Positions 36,498 through 46,210 are shown, numbered from the stretch's first letter. The stretch is 64,000 nucleotides of DNA from CAVZCK01 sp963773735 (GCA_963773735.1 CAVZCK010000034.1:62001-126000), one strand, 5' to 3'. Notes: generated by a model not told the origin, from the letters alone. Made by a program: numbers and translations.

Positions 36498-37508
36498 TTG
36501 AATACGACCAAGACCCGCATCGTCTTTCTCGACCGCGCAACTTTGCCGCCGGAGATCGATCTTCCGCCTTTCAGCTTTCCGCATGAGCTGGTTGTCCACA
36601 ATTCCACCAAGCCGGAGGATATCGCCGGGCGCGTCGCCGACGCCGACATCGCCATCACCAACAAGGTGCCGTTCTCGGCGGAAACCATCGCCGCCGCGCC
36701 CAGGCTGCGCTTCATTGCCGTTGCAGCGACCGGCTACGACGTCATCGACGTCAAGGCCTGCGCCGAGCGAGGCATCAAGGTCTCGAACATCCGGAATTAC
36801 GCAACGACGACGGTGCCAGAGCACACTTTCGCGCTGATCCTGGCGCTCCGGCGCAATATCCTCGCCTATCGGCAGTCGGTGGTCGACGGTGCGTGGCAGC
36901 GCGCCGGCCAGTTCTGCTATTTCGACTATCCCGTCAACGACCTTGCCGGCTCCACCATCGGCATCATCGGCGACGGAGCGCTCGGCCAGGCGGTCGCCAA
37001 CATCGCCCGCGCCTTCCGCATGCGGGTGCTGTTCTCGACCTATAAGGGCGTCGAGGGCATGGGGCCGCTCTATACGCCGTTCGAGGAGGTGCTGCGGATC
37101 AGCGACGTGCTGACGCTGCACGCGCCGCTGATGCCTTCGACGCGGAATCTGATCAGCGACCCCGAGTTCGCGCTGATGGAGCGCAAGCCGGTGCTGATCA
37201 ACACCGCGCGCGGTGGGCTGGTCGATGAGGAGGCGCTCGCGCGGGCGCTGGAGAGAGGCCAGATTTCCGGCGCCGGCTTCGATGTCGCGACAGTCGAGCC
37301 GCCGCCGCCGGACCATCCGCTGATGCGGCTGCTCGCGCATCGCAATTTCATCCTGACGCCGCACGTTGCGTGGTCGAGCCGCGAGGCGATCCGGTTTCTG
37401 GCCGCTCAGGTCGTCGAGAATATCGAGCTGTTCATGCAGGGCGCGGCCGCAGCATCTGGTCTGATGCATCAGACCAGATGCTGTGTCGCTAATGACGCTT
37501 ATTGTTGA
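36498..37508 (+). CDS. D-2-hydroxyacid dehydrogenase (NAD-dependent)
   Basis: About 336 residues from TTG 36498; the start is uncertain and other in-frame starts lie upstream. The Rossmann motif is STIGIIGDGALGQAVANIAR. The catalytic triad is visible as Arg in LINTARGGLVDEEAL, Glu in FDVATVEPPPPDHPLM and His in LTPHVAWSSREAIRF. This matches glycerate/hydroxypyruvate reductase-like enzymes that reduce 2-oxo acids. The C-terminus is abnormal: after NIELFMQGAA the frame runs into a perfect 34-bp palindrome and ends SGLMHQTRCCVANDAYC. The original tail was probably replaced. The TRAP genes downstream may supply its substrate. Confidence 0.88.
   Translation: MNTTKTRIVFLDRATLPPEIDLPPFSFPHELVVHNSTKPEDIAGRVADADIAITNKVPFSAETIAAAPRLRFIAVAATGYDVIDVKACAERGIKVSNIRNYATTTVPEHTFALILALRRNILAYRQSVVDGAWQRAGQFCYFDYPVNDLAGSTIGIIGDGALGQAVANIARAFRMRVLFSTYKGVEGMGPLYTPFEEVLRISDVLTLHAPLMPSTRNLISDPEFALMERKPVLINTARGGLVDEEALARALERGQISGAGFDVATVEPPPPDHPLMRLLAHRNFILTPHVAWSSREAIRFLAAQVVENIELFMQGAAAASGLMHQTRCCVANDAYC
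37450..37483. repeat. Perfect 34-bp palindrome
   Basis: CAGCATCTGGTCTGATG is followed directly by its exact reverse complement. It overlaps the last codons of the dehydrogenase gene and encodes SGLMHQTRC. It could be a short interspersed palindrome inserted into the gene end, or a bidirectional terminator without a T run. No second copy is visible in this window. Confidence 0.8.
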
Positions 37509-37673
37509 GTGCGGAGTTGTCGACGAATATGAGCGGCTTGCGATGCTCGAATTCTGCTTTGCCTGGACAGGCATCACAATAGCCGGATATTCGTTGTGGA
37601 CGCTCGCAGCTCGCGTTCCACGGGCTGGGCGGGAGCGCCGGCGGTTTGCGAATTGGACATCGGAGAAAGAGGC

Positions 37674-37949
37674 ATGCGCAAATTCATTATCGAACGAAGC
37701 ATTCCTGCCGTCGGCAGCCTGGAGAGGGAGCAGCTTCGTCAGGCGGCCGGCAAATCCAATGCGGCGCTCAAGGAACTCGGCACCGACATTCAATGGATCG
37801 AATCCTTTGTCGCGGCGGATAAGACGTTCTGCGTCTATCTCGCTAAAGACGAAGCGATTATTCAGCGGCATGCCGAGATAAGCGGCTTTCCGGCAACCAA
37901 GATTACTGAAATCCGCCGCATGATCGATCCGACCACCGAAACGGCCTGA
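37674..37949 (+). CDS. DUF4242 family protein
   Basis: 91 residues from ATG 37674, preceded by GGAGAAAGAGG. The sequence MRKFIIERSIPAVGSLEREQ, then LGTDIQWIESFVAADKTFCV and YLAKDEAIIQRHAEISGFPA matches the ferredoxin-like DUF4242 domain. Some members bind nickel, and in general the role is unknown. The conserved WxxSFV and HAxxxGFP blocks are present. It stands alone between the dehydrogenase and the TRAP genes. Confidence 0.85.
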   Translation: MRKFIIERSIPAVGSLEREQLRQAAGKSNAALKELGTDIQWIESFVAADKTFCVYLAKDEAIIQRHAEISGFPATKITEIRRMIDPTTETA

Positions 37950-38432
37950 ACGGCTGGCCGTCGGAAAGTTAAGCGCAGGTGGCCCCGACCTATGAAAGAT
38001 CCGTTTCTCGTCAATCGGAAACCCCACTGAGGATCGTTTTGACTGCTTCCCGCGCAGCTGTGTGAGAACCATCGGCGATGGGCGCGACCTTGACCGGCGC
38101 GCGGATCTTGGTGGCTGGTGTGCGCGCCGGCAGTCGAAAGGAACAGCCGACGCGTCTCTCGCGGCGAATCTGCGGTATTTGCGCCTCGATGCTGCAGCCA
38201 AACTCACCTTCACTTCGGGGCGCATCGCACCGCGCGGATCTCTGCACTCTGCGGCGGCTTTCCAGCGAACTTCAGCAATGAGCATGCGACCGGTGATTAC
38301 TGCATCTGCCCTGCAGTCACCGACGCCAGTCCCCGCCGATAGTTACACATCGCCCTGGGGCGCGCCCACGCGAATCCGCGTCCGTGGGTTAGGCGTCCAG
38401 CACCCGCGCAAGTTTGGGCACTTTATCTTCCG
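37950..38432. other. Intergenic region without a gene
   Basis: About 480 bases before the TRAP promoter. A long minus-strand frame covers this stretch and the dehydrogenase gene, but it is antisense and has no family resemblance. Nothing else is recognisable. Confidence 0.35.
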
Positions 38433-38461
38433 TTGACAACAAAATGGCCGTGGTCCCTAAT
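38433..38461 (+). promoter_or_regulatory. Candidate sigma-70 promoter of the first TRAP operon
   Basis: A perfect minus-35 TTGACA (38433-38438) is followed after 17 bases by CCTAAT (38456-38461), about 80 bp upstream of the binding-protein ATG. The minus-10 match is only four of six, so confidence is moderate. Confidence 0.4.
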
Positions 38462-38539
38462 TCCATTATCAGCCGCGTAAAAAGAGCTGATCAGCAGCGA
38501 CATAGACCCTGTCTCAAAAGGGGTTTTCGGGAGGAATTT

Positions 38540-39545
38540 ATGGCCGGTTTTCGTATTTCGCCCGTGGCGGCGATAGTATTTGTTTGCGCTTACATCGCGG
38601 CGGCTCCCGCGGCGATCGCTCAGAATCGTGAGTTCTCCTTCGCCTATGATCAGCCGCATGCCAGCGCTTACGGCACCGCGGCCGACATCTTCGCGAACAA
38701 ACTCTCCGAGCTGAGCAAGGGCACGTTCAAGATCAATCAATATCCCGGCGCCCAGCTTGGCCAGGAACCGGCGACCTTGCAGAAGATCCAGACCGGCGAC
38801 ATCGATTTCGTCCTGGTAGCGACCGCGAATGCGGCGACCATCCAGCCCGAATCCGGCGTCTTCTCGCTGCATTTCATCTTCCGCAACGAAGACCACGCCA
38901 TCAAGGCGCTCGGCGATCCCGGCGTCAACGGCGCCATGCGCGAGATGTTCGCCAGCAAGGTCAAGGGCGCGCATATGCTGACGCTGGCGACCCAGGGCCT
39001 GCGCAATCTCTATGGCAAGAAGGAGATCCACAAGATCGAGGATCTCAAGAACGTAAAGATCCGCGTTCAGGCGACGCCGACCGAGGACCGGCTCTTTCCT
39101 GCTTATGGCGCCCAGGTCGTGCATATGCCGTTTGGCGAGGTCTATACCTCCTTGCAGACCGGCGTCGTCGACATGGCCGAGAATGGCTACACGGTCTATC
39201 TGCTCAATAAGCATTACGAGGTGGCGCCGATCATGTCGGTGACGCAGCACGAGGCCAACAATTCGGTGATGTTCGTCAGCGACAAGGTCTGGTCGAGCCT
39301 GACCGACGAGCAGAAAAAGTGGATGCAGACGGCCGCCGAGGAGGTCGGGCGCACCCAGCCGAAGATCGGCCTTCGATCTCGAGCATCAGTCCCGCGCCAA
39401 GCTGGAAAAGCTCGGCGTCAAGATCGTCGACGACGTCGACAAGTCCGGCTTCGAGAAAGTCAGCCAGCCGATCCAGGACGAGCTGGCGGCCAAGCTCGGA
39501 CCGCATGCGGTGAAAATATTGAAGCTCGTCCGCGAGGTGAAATAG
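38540..39545 (+). CDS. TRAP transporter substrate-binding protein, DctP family (frame broken once)
   Basis: About 334 residues from ATG 38540 (RBS GGGAGGAA), with one extra G near 39369. It has a signal peptide ISPVAAIVFVCAYIAAAPAA ending AIAQ. DctP features: ANKLSELSKGTFKINQYPGA (ligand loop), the conserved arginine region NLYGKKEIHKIEDLKNVKI RVQATPT, and PFGEVYTSLQTGVVDMAENG. After the break the frame ends FDLEHQSRAKLEKLGVKIV to LKLVREVK. It binds a carboxylate in the periplasm and delivers it to DctQM downstream. Confidence 0.92.
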
Positions 39546-39595
39546 ACGCGTCTCCGGAGGGAATGAGGGGCCGGCGCCCGCCGGCCTCGATCATC

Positions 39596-40182
39596 ATGGC
39601 AGCTGGAGGCGGCGATTAGCGACCGATATTCCCTGGTTCTGTCCGCGCAGCGCCATCTGAAATGGCGCGCCCTCGATGCCCTTGAGCAGGGCCTGATGGT
39701 GCTGTGCGGCATCGCCATTACCGGCTTCACCGTCAGCGTCGTCTGCGACATCGTCACCCGCACCATCGGCCATCCCTGGCTCTGGCTGCAGGAAGTGACG
39801 ATGACGTTCTTCATATACGGCGTATTCATCGGCACCGCCGTGGCGACGCGCCGCAACGATCATCTCTATCTCGCCGCCCTCGCCAAATCGTTCACCGGGG
39901 CAAAGCGCCTCGCCTTCGAGACCTTCAACCGCCTGGTGGTTCTGATGGTCGCGCTGTGCATGTGCTATTTCGGCTATCTCAATTTTCTCGATGGCTTCCA
40001 TAGCCTGCGCATGCCGTCCATGACGCCGCTGGCGAGCCTTTACGCCGCAATTCCGATCTCCGGCGCGTTGATCGTCCTCTTCACCGTCGAGCAATTGGTC
40101 AATGGCTGGCGCCAGGGCTTTGCCGAGCCGGCCGGTGTGCCGGGCTGCGGCGCATGCCGCCCTCGGGAGCCAGCTCTTGTGA
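39596..40182 (+). CDS. TRAP transporter small permease, DctQ family (frame broken twice)
   Basis: The core reads LDALEQGLMVLCGIAITGFT, then TRTIGHPWLWLQEVTMTFFI, GTAVATRRNDHLYLAALAKS and MTPLASLYAAIPISGALIVL: four membrane helices typical of DctQ. The start lies at ATG 39596 (or 39563) if one extra base near 39601 is removed. The stop is TGA 40180-40182 if one extra G near 40142 is removed, giving the tail AAAHAALGSQLL and a GTGA overlap with dctM. Uncorrected, it reads through into DctM. Confidence 0.85.
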
Positions 40183-41523
40183 CGACCAACGGCCTACTCA
40201 TCTTTCTGATGGGGTTTCTGTTTCTGTTTCTCGGCTATTTGGGCGTGCCGGTCGCCTTCGCGCTGATCGCGGCGGTCCTGACGGTAACGGCGTTCACTCC
40301 GGTGAGCATTCCATCGATGATGGCGCAGCTTTTCAACGGCATCGACACCGAGGCGCTTGCTTGCAGTTCCGTTCTTTCTTCTGGTCGGCGAGCTGATGAC
40401 ATCCGCGAATGTCACCATACGGATGATCAATCTCTCGCAGGCCCTGATCGGGCATATGCGCGGCGGGCTGGCGCAGGTCGTCACCTTGTTCAGCATCTTT
40501 TTCGCTGGCATTTCCGGCTCGTCCGCAGCCGACGTCGCGGTGCTCACGCGCACGCTCGGCCCGGAGATGAAACGCGAGGGCTATGATCAGGCCTTCACCG
40601 CCGCGCTGATCGCTTCGGCCTCGACCATGGCCAATCTCATCCCACCGAGCATCATGGCGGTGGTCTATGGCGCGACGGGAAACGTCTCGATCGGCGGTCT
40701 GTTTCTCGGCGGCGTCGTGCCCGGCCTTCTGGTCGGCATCGGCTTGATGATCTACAGCTATTTTTTCGGCCCGGTCGGCGTGCTGAAGCGGCGATCGAAA
40801 TTCGGCGAGCTCGTGATCGCGGCGAAGGGTTCGGTCGTGCCGATGATGATCCCGATCATCATCATGGGGGGCATCCTGACCGGCTTTTTTACACCGACCG
40901 AAGCCGGCGTCATCGCCGTCGTCTACATTGTTTTCATCGCGATCCCGCTGCTCAATTTCCGTCACATCCTGCGACTGCCGCACGATATGGCGACGACCGG
41001 CCTCCTCTATTCCATTCCGCTCATCACCATCGCCGCGGCGTCCGCCTTCGGCTGGATGCTCGCCTATCTGCGCGGGCCCGCCGTGGTGTCGGGCTGGATT
41101 TCGGCCGCCGCCGGCAACGATCCCTATCTGATCATGGTGCTGCTGGTCGCGCTGTTCATCATCGTCGGCGATTTCATCGACGCCATTCCCGCCATCATCA
41201 TCTTCATGCCGATCATCGCCGACCTGACGCAGCTCGCCAGCATCAATCCGGTCCATATGGGCGTGGTGATCGTGCTGACGCTGGCTTTCGGATTGATCAC
41301 GCCGCCTTACGGCCTTGCGCTGCTGATGGCGGCGAAGTTCACCAACGTCAAATTCTCACGAGCGATGATCGCCTCGTTTCCGATCTATGTGATCTTTCTC
41401 GCGGCCATCGGGCTTTGCATCTTCCTGCCCGACCTCGTGCTGTGGCTGCCGAAGCAGCTTCTGCCGCAATCGGTCGGCTGTTTCAAAAGCCCGAGCGGCG
41501 CGGGCTGGATCTGTCCGAGCTGA
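40179..41523 (+). CDS. TRAP transporter large permease, DctM family (frame broken once)
   Basis: About 447 residues from GTG 40179, overlapping the corrected dctQ stop. N-terminus LLIFLMGFLFLFLGYLGVPV; break at an extra T near 40361; then VPFFLLVGELMTSANVTIRM, FSIFFAGISGSSAADVAVLT (family core motif), IASASTMANLIPPSIMAVVY and GFFTPTEAGVIAVVYIVFI. Twelve or so membrane helices. It is the sodium- or proton-driven channel of the first TRAP system. The tail SVGCFKSPSGAGWICPS is unusual and precedes a repeat. Confidence 0.9.
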
Positions 41524-41596
41524 GTAGCATAGCTTTTCGCAAAGCATCACGCATCGATTGTGGATCACTCGGCCAACGGTATGCACCGCTTGACCT

Positions 41597-41702
41597 CTCC
41601 CATGGGGAGAGGTCGGAATGCGCAAGCATTCCGGGTGAGGGGGTAATTCCTATCGATAGGGTGTAACCCCTCACCCCAACCCTCTCCCCACGGGAGAGGG
41701 AG
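41597..41702 (-). repeat. Intergenic palindromic repeat, copy 2
   Basis: The reverse complement resembles 25472-25571: CCCTCACCCGGAATGC, GGGTGAGGGGTTAC and the outer CTCTCCC/GGGAGAGG hairpins recur in the same order. It lies between the converging dctM and amidohydrolase genes, where the hairpins may act as a two-way terminator. Confidence 0.75.
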
Positions 41703-41705
41703 CGC

Positions 41706-42543
41706 TCAGTACCCATACAAACGGGCCGGATTTTCGACCAAAATCCCATGCCGGATCGCCTCGTCCGGCACCCAGTCGAGCATCATATCGAGCACCCACG
41801 CGTCATCCGGTTTCGGCACACCGGGTGACGGATGCGGCCAGTTAGTCGCCCACAGCATGCGTTCGGGCGCCGTGCGAACGAGGACCTTGGCGAGCGCGCC
41901 GACGTCATCGTAATTCGGCGGCCCGACCTTGGAGACCTCGTAAGGCGCGGATAATTTTACATAGGCGCCGGCCTCGACGAGGCGGACGAGGAGCGCGAAA
42001 GCTCGGATGATCGACCGGCACCGGTTCGAGAAACTTGCCGACATGGTCGATGACCAGCGTGCCGGGCAGCCGCATCAGCACAGCTTCACGGTCGGGCAGT
42101 TGCCGGCCATCGAGCTGGAGCTGGACGTGCCAGCCGAAGGCATGCACGCGGTCGGCCATGCTCTCCAGAATGTCCCAACCCAGCACGCCGCCGGGGAGCA
42201 TATGAAAGCGAATGCCGCGGATACCGAGTCCGGTTAGCCGTTCCAGCTCGCCATCATCGACGCTCTCATCAACGACGGCGATACCGCGCGCGCTCGGACC
42301 GATGGCGGCCATGCCCTCAAGCGTGCAGCGATTGTCCGTGCCATAGGCCGATGGCTGGACGACGACCGTGCGCTCGATGCCAAGGCGCTTGCGCACCTTG
42401 AGATAGTCGGCAACGGATCCAGCGGGTGGCTTGAATGCCGCGGTCGGTGACACTGGATAACGCGGATCATAGATGTGCATATGCGTGTCGCATGTCCCAG
42501 GCGGCGCCTTCAGGCGTGGCAACGCGTCATTTTCCGGCTGCAT
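41706..42543 (-). CDS. Amidohydrolase family protein (2-pyrone-4,6-dicarboxylate-hydrolase-like; frame broken once)
   Basis: About 278 residues from ATG 42543. Metal site start CDTHMHIYDPRYPVSPTAAF (HxH); TIM-barrel blocks RKRLGIERTVVVQPSAYGTD, GIRGIRFHMLPGGVLGWDI and LPGTLVIDHVGKFLEPVPVD. After an extra base near 41991 it continues LVEAGAYVKLSAPYEVSKVG and RMLWATNWPHPSPGVPKPDD. The usual Asp of the final metal motif is in the position read as N in TNWPHP, common in this subgroup. Related enzymes hydrolyse lactones such as pyrone dicarboxylate in aromatic degradation. It is probably in one transcript with the NIPSNAP gene. Confidence 0.85.
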
Positions 42544-42628
42544 CCCCGACCTCGCATGTTCCGATGACCAGTCCTGGCAATTATCAGCGAATAATGCCGG
42601 GCTGCAAGACACCGCCCATCGCCTAGTG

Positions 42629-42950
42629 TTATCTCGCGGGCGAGAAGGGTGCCGGCGTCAGGAAGACGCTTTCCTGATGCACGAGAAACGGCAGGATCGT
42701 CGGGACGAAGGCTTGCCAGTCAGGGTCCTGTGCCGAGCTGGGCGCGCTGCGCGGTGCGGTGCGCGAAGTCATCATAGGCCCATAGAAAGACGACGGAGTT
42801 GAGGGTGCCCAATTCCTTGGTCCAACAGCCAACCAGCTTGGCATAGCGGGTGATGATGCCGAGGCCGTTCGCCTCGTAGATTTTCAGGAATTCGGGTGCC
42901 TTGCCCGCCTGTAGCTGATAGCTACGCATTTCATAGATCACCGGCGTCAT
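42629..42950 (-). CDS. NIPSNAP family protein (frame broken once)
   Basis: About 106 residues. MTPVIYEMRSYQLQAGKAPE, then LVGCWTKELGTLNSVVFLWA and YDDFAHRTAQRAQL match the dimeric alpha/beta-barrel NIPSNAP domain. After one extra G near 42732 the frame continues AQDPDWQAFVPTILPFLVHQ and ESVFLTPAPFSPAR. The domain is found in many catabolic clusters, but its reaction is not known. It lies upstream of the amidohydrolase on the same strand and divergent from the TetR regulator. Confidence 0.85.
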
Positions 42951-43010
42951 TCCCCTCCGCTTTCAGGTCTCCCAACCCTAACGGCTGGGCTGATCCTTCG
43001 CAAAGGGGTA

Positions 43011-43037
43011 TTGTCGTCGTTCGACGAATTACGACAA
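43011..43037. promoter_or_regulatory. Probable TetR operator (27-bp inverted repeat)
   Basis: The outer arms TTGTCGT (43011-43017) and ACGACAA (43031-43037) are exact complements. The inner arms TTCG (43020-43023) and CGAA (43025-43028) are also complementary around one central base, so 22 of 26 paired positions match. It lies in the 110-bp gap between the divergent NIPSNAP and TetR genes, 24 bp before ATG 43061: the classic place for a TetR-family autoregulatory site. Confidence 0.7.
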
Positions 43038-43060
43038 GCCTCCCATAACGGAACGGTGTC

Positions 43061-43804
43061 ATGAAAGCTCGTTCGGAACTCCTCACTGGTATCGGCCGGC
43101 CGCCGCGGCCAGGAAAAGAAGGCCCCGTGCCACGCATGGCGCCCGAGGAGCGCCGCGCCATGATCCTCAAGCGTGCGGTGGATTTTTTCGCCGAATACGG
43201 GCTCACGGCGCAAACGCGCGCGCTCGCCGAAGCCTGCGGCGTGGCTCAGCGGCTTCTCTATCGCTACTTCCCGTCGAAGGCGGCGCTGGTCGGCGAAGTC
43301 TACAGAGAGGGAATTCTGTCGCCGTTCAAAGCCGTGTGGCTGGTGCAGCTCAAGGACCGCACGCGTCCCTTCGAGGAGCGGCTCACCGCGTTCTACAAGG
43401 ACTATTACGAGCAGGTGCTTACGCGGCGGTGGCTGCGCCTCTTCATGTACGCCTCGCTCGCCGACGCGCGGATGGCGCCCGACTATATCCAGGCGATCAT
43501 CAAGGAGATGCTGGAGACAATCGTCGGCGAAGCCGCAGCGGATCAAGGCGTGACGTTGCCGCTTGACCGCGCTTTGTTGCATGAGGTCGGCTGGGTGCTA
43601 CATGGCGCGGTATCGCATTTCGCCATCCGCCGGCATCTTTATGAAGCCAGCCAATCGCTGCCGGCCAAGCATATTCTCGCTCTGCACATCCGCGCCTTTC
43701 TTGACAGCTTCCCGACCGTCGTGGCGGAAGCCGCGCAAGATGGAGACTGCGGCATGACGCCGCATGAGCCCCACAAGTCGTCAGTTTACGACTTAGGAAG
43801 CTGA
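43061..43804 (+). CDS. TetR/AcrR family transcriptional regulator
   Basis: 247 residues from ATG 43061 (an internal ATG at 43137 is possible). The DNA-binding domain runs RAMILKRAVDFFAEYGLTAQ, TRALAEACGVAQRLLYRYFP, SKAALVGEVYREG. The C-terminal ligand domain is variable and unclassified. It is divergent from the NIPSNAP-amidohydrolase pair, with a 27-bp inverted repeat between them. It probably represses that pair, itself and perhaps the ABC/molybdenum hydroxylase genes that follow on its strand. Confidence 0.92.
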   Translation: MKARSELLTGIGRPPRPGKEGPVPRMAPEERRAMILKRAVDFFAEYGLTAQTRALAEACGVAQRLLYRYFPSKAALVGEVYREGILSPFKAVWLVQLKDRTRPFEERLTAFYKDYYEQVLTRRWLRLFMYASLADARMAPDYIQAIIKEMLETIVGEAAADQGVTLPLDRALLHEVGWVLHGAVSHFAIRRHLYEASQSLPAKHILALHIRAFLDSFPTVVAEAAQDGDCGMTPHEPHKSSVYDLGS

Positions 43805-43900
43805 CGCTAACATGAATGCAGCCGAGTCGCCGATGATGGATTTTCTCTCCGTCGCAGGATGGCGCCATGGGATGAGGTCAGTGCAAGGGAGGGTCTTCCC

Positions 43901-45223
43901 GTGATCAGCTCGAAATCGCTTAGCCGCCGCTCGTTTCTCAAGACCTCCGCCGCGGGGCTGGCCGCCGCGGCCAGCTTTGGCCGCATCGCCCGTGCCGCGA
44001 GCGGCGACCCGATCTATTTCTCCACCTGGTCGGCCGCCGTCGACACGGTGAAGAGCCATATCGCGGCCTTCGAAGCCAAGACCGGGCTGAAGGTCGAATA
44101 TTCGAACACGCCCTGGGCGCAGTATCGCGAGACGCTGATCACCAAATTCGCGGGCGGCGCCCCGATCGACACCTTGTGGGTGTCCGATAGCTGGCTGCCC
44201 GAATGGGCGGAGGCCGGTTGGATCCTGCCCGTCGATCAGTACAAGGACCTGACCAAATACAACGACGACGTCGAGCAGTTCTGCATCAACTCGATGTCCT
44301 ATAAGGGCAAGCAGTACGGCATTACCTACTACACCGACTTCATGGGCTTCATCGTCAACGAGGACATGCTGCAAAAGGCTGGCATCTCGACGCCGCCGAC
44401 GAGCTGGGCGGAGGTCGCCGATCAGGCCAAGCTCATCAAAAGCAAGGGACTTGCGGAATATCCGATCCTGGTCGGCATGGCGCAGGAGACCTGGCTCATC
44501 GAATTCATGTCGGCGCTGGTCTTTTCGCATGGCGGCCGCTTCACCGACGACAAGGGCAGTGCCGCGATGCAGGACCCGAGCGGCGGCGCCGTCGAGGCGC
44601 TCACCTGGCTGGTCGACCGTGTCCATAAGGACAAGACGCTCTCGCCCTCCTGCGTCGAGACCGGCGAACTCGCCGGGCTGAAGAGCTTCTCCGCCGGCCA
44701 GCACGCCTTCGGCCTGATCCCCAAATACCGCCTGCGCACCCTCAACGACCCCAAGCAGAGTCAGGTCGCCGGCCACGCAAAGCTGGTGCTGATGCCGAAG
44801 GGCGAGAAGGGCTCGCATGCAACTGTCGGCTGGATGCGCTTCTACGGCATGACGCCGCGCGCCCAGGCCAAGGCCGACCACGCCGCCGATACCGTGAAGC
44901 TGATGGAATGGTTCGGCGGCAAGGCCGACGGGGAATACAAGTTCCAGAAGTTGCTCTTCAAGGACGTCGGTGCCGGCTTCGGCGTCAAGTCCTTGTTCAA
45001 TGATCCCGAAATGCGGGCCGCCTATGCCGCCTATGGCGATGTCGACCTGATCGGCAAGCAGCAGAACCTCGCACGCAAGAAGGATGTCGTAACGCCGTGG
45101 TTCGGCGAGTGGCAGGATGTGAACGGCGCGGCCTGGCAACAGGCTCTGCTCGGCAAGGTTACCCCCGAGCAGGCGCTCAAGACCTCTGCCGACAAATGGA
45201 ACGCGCTCAAAAAGCAGGCCTGA
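43901..45223 (+). CDS. ABC transporter extracellular solute-binding protein, family 1, Tat-type signal
   Basis: About 440 residues from GTG 43901, which has AGGGAGGG at good spacing; ATG 43867 upstream is less likely. The N-terminus SLSRRSFLKTSAAGLAAAAS has the twin-arginine motif RRSFLK. The mature domain is of the sugar-binding type: FEAKTGLKVEYSNTPWAQYR, IDTLWVSDSWLPEWAEAGWI and KQYGITYYTDFMGFIVNEDM. It is followed by two permeases and an ATPase. The linked molybdenum hydroxylase suggests that the cargo may be a heterocycle or aromatic compound rather than a sugar; this is inference from position. Confidence 0.9.
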   Translation: MISSKSLSRRSFLKTSAAGLAAAASFGRIARAASGDPIYFSTWSAAVDTVKSHIAAFEAKTGLKVEYSNTPWAQYRETLITKFAGGAPIDTLWVSDSWLPEWAEAGWILPVDQYKDLTKYNDDVEQFCINSMSYKGKQYGITYYTDFMGFIVNEDMLQKAGISTPPTSWAEVADQAKLIKSKGLAEYPILVGMAQETWLIEFMSALVFSHGGRFTDDKGSAAMQDPSGGAVEALTWLVDRVHKDKTLSPSCVETGELAGLKSFSAGQHAFGLIPKYRLRTLNDPKQSQVAGHAKLVLMPKGEKGSHATVGWMRFYGMTPRAQAKADHAADTVKLMEWFGGKADGEYKFQKLLFKDVGAGFGVKSLFNDPEMRAAYAAYGDVDLIGKQQNLARKKDVVTPWFGEWQDVNGAAWQQALLGKVTPEQALKTSADKWNALKKQA

Positions 45224-45290
45224 GCCGCATGACGACCAGCCGCGTCCGGCGGCTCGCCTCGATCGGCCCCGACGCCGCCATTACCCGCTC

Positions 45291-46209
45291 ATGACAGCAA
45301 GCGCTACCACAATGCGCCGATCGCTGCCGGCCTTCCGCTTGTCCTATGACGAGCGCAATGCATTCCTTCTTATTGCGCCGCTCGCTGCGGTGCTGTTCGC
45401 CGTTGCGGTTTTCCCGATCCTCTATTCTTTCTACATCAGCCTCTACAGCCTGAAGCTGACCCGCCCGCGCAGCGTGCCCTTCGTCGGCTTGGAGAACTAT
45501 CTGACCGTGCTCTCCGATCCGGTTTTTTGGGCGTCCGTCGAGCGCACCGTCATCTTCACGGTGATGTCGGTCGTGGCCATCTCGATTATTGCGCTGCTAA
45601 TGGCTCTGCTGCTCAATGAGGACTTTCCGGGCCGGCGCATCTTGAGCGCGCTGCTGCTGGTGCCATGGGCCATTCCCTACGTCGCCAACGCCTTGATGTG
45701 GAAATGGATTTACGATTCCAATTACGGCGCGCTCAATGGGGCGCTGCTGCAGCTTGGCTTCATCGACAGCTATATGGTCTGGCTGGGCAACTCGGCGAAA
45801 ACCCTGCCGCTCATCGCGCAGGCCTTCGTCTGGAAGGAAGTGCCGCTGGCGGCGATACTCTTGCTTGTCGGCCTCAAGACCATTCCGGCCGATCTTTATG
45901 CCGCGGCCAAGGTCGACGGCGCCAATGTCGTGCAATCGCTTTTATCACATTACGCTGCCGGCGCTGAAATCGAGCTTCGCCCTCGTGATCATTTATGAAG
46001 CGATGATGGCCATCCGCCATTTCGACCTGTTCTTCATCCTCACCGAGGGCGGCCCCGGTAGTGCCAGCGACGTCGTGGCTTGGAGGATCTACGTTGAGAC
46101 CTTCCGCAATCTGTCCTTCGGCACCGGCGCGGCCATGTCTTACATCCTGGCGCTCGCCACGCTGATGTTGGCTTACGTGGTGATCCGCACATTGGCGCAG
46201 CAAATCTGA
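45291..46209 (+). CDS. ABC transporter permease, MalF/UgpA type (frame broken once)
   Basis: About 305 residues. Six or so membrane helices: NAFLLIAPLAAVLFAVAVFP, RTVIFTVMSVVAISIIALLM, ALLLVPWAIPYVANALMWKW. The EAA loop is split by an extra C near 45938: LYAAAKVDGANVVQS, then FYHITLPALKSSFALVIIYE. The last part is FILTEGGPGSASDVVAWRIY and ends VIRTLAQQI. The next permease starts 1 bp after the stop. Confidence 0.92.
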
Positions 46210-46210
46210 C

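Noticed and set aside
36258..38285. 675-residue open frame on the minus strand
   Set aside because: It runs antisense to the D-2-hydroxyacid dehydrogenase and DUF4242 genes, has no family resemblance and is rich in Arg and Ala, typical of a shadow frame in high-GC DNA.
39696..40586. Apparent DctQ-DctM fusion protein
   Set aside because: True fused TRAP permeases exist, but here removing one base near 40142 restores a DctQ stop overlapping a DctM start, and the frame then leaves DctM at 40361.
43793..45139. 448-residue open frame on the minus strand
   Set aside because: Antisense to the solute-binding protein gene; no recognisable domain.
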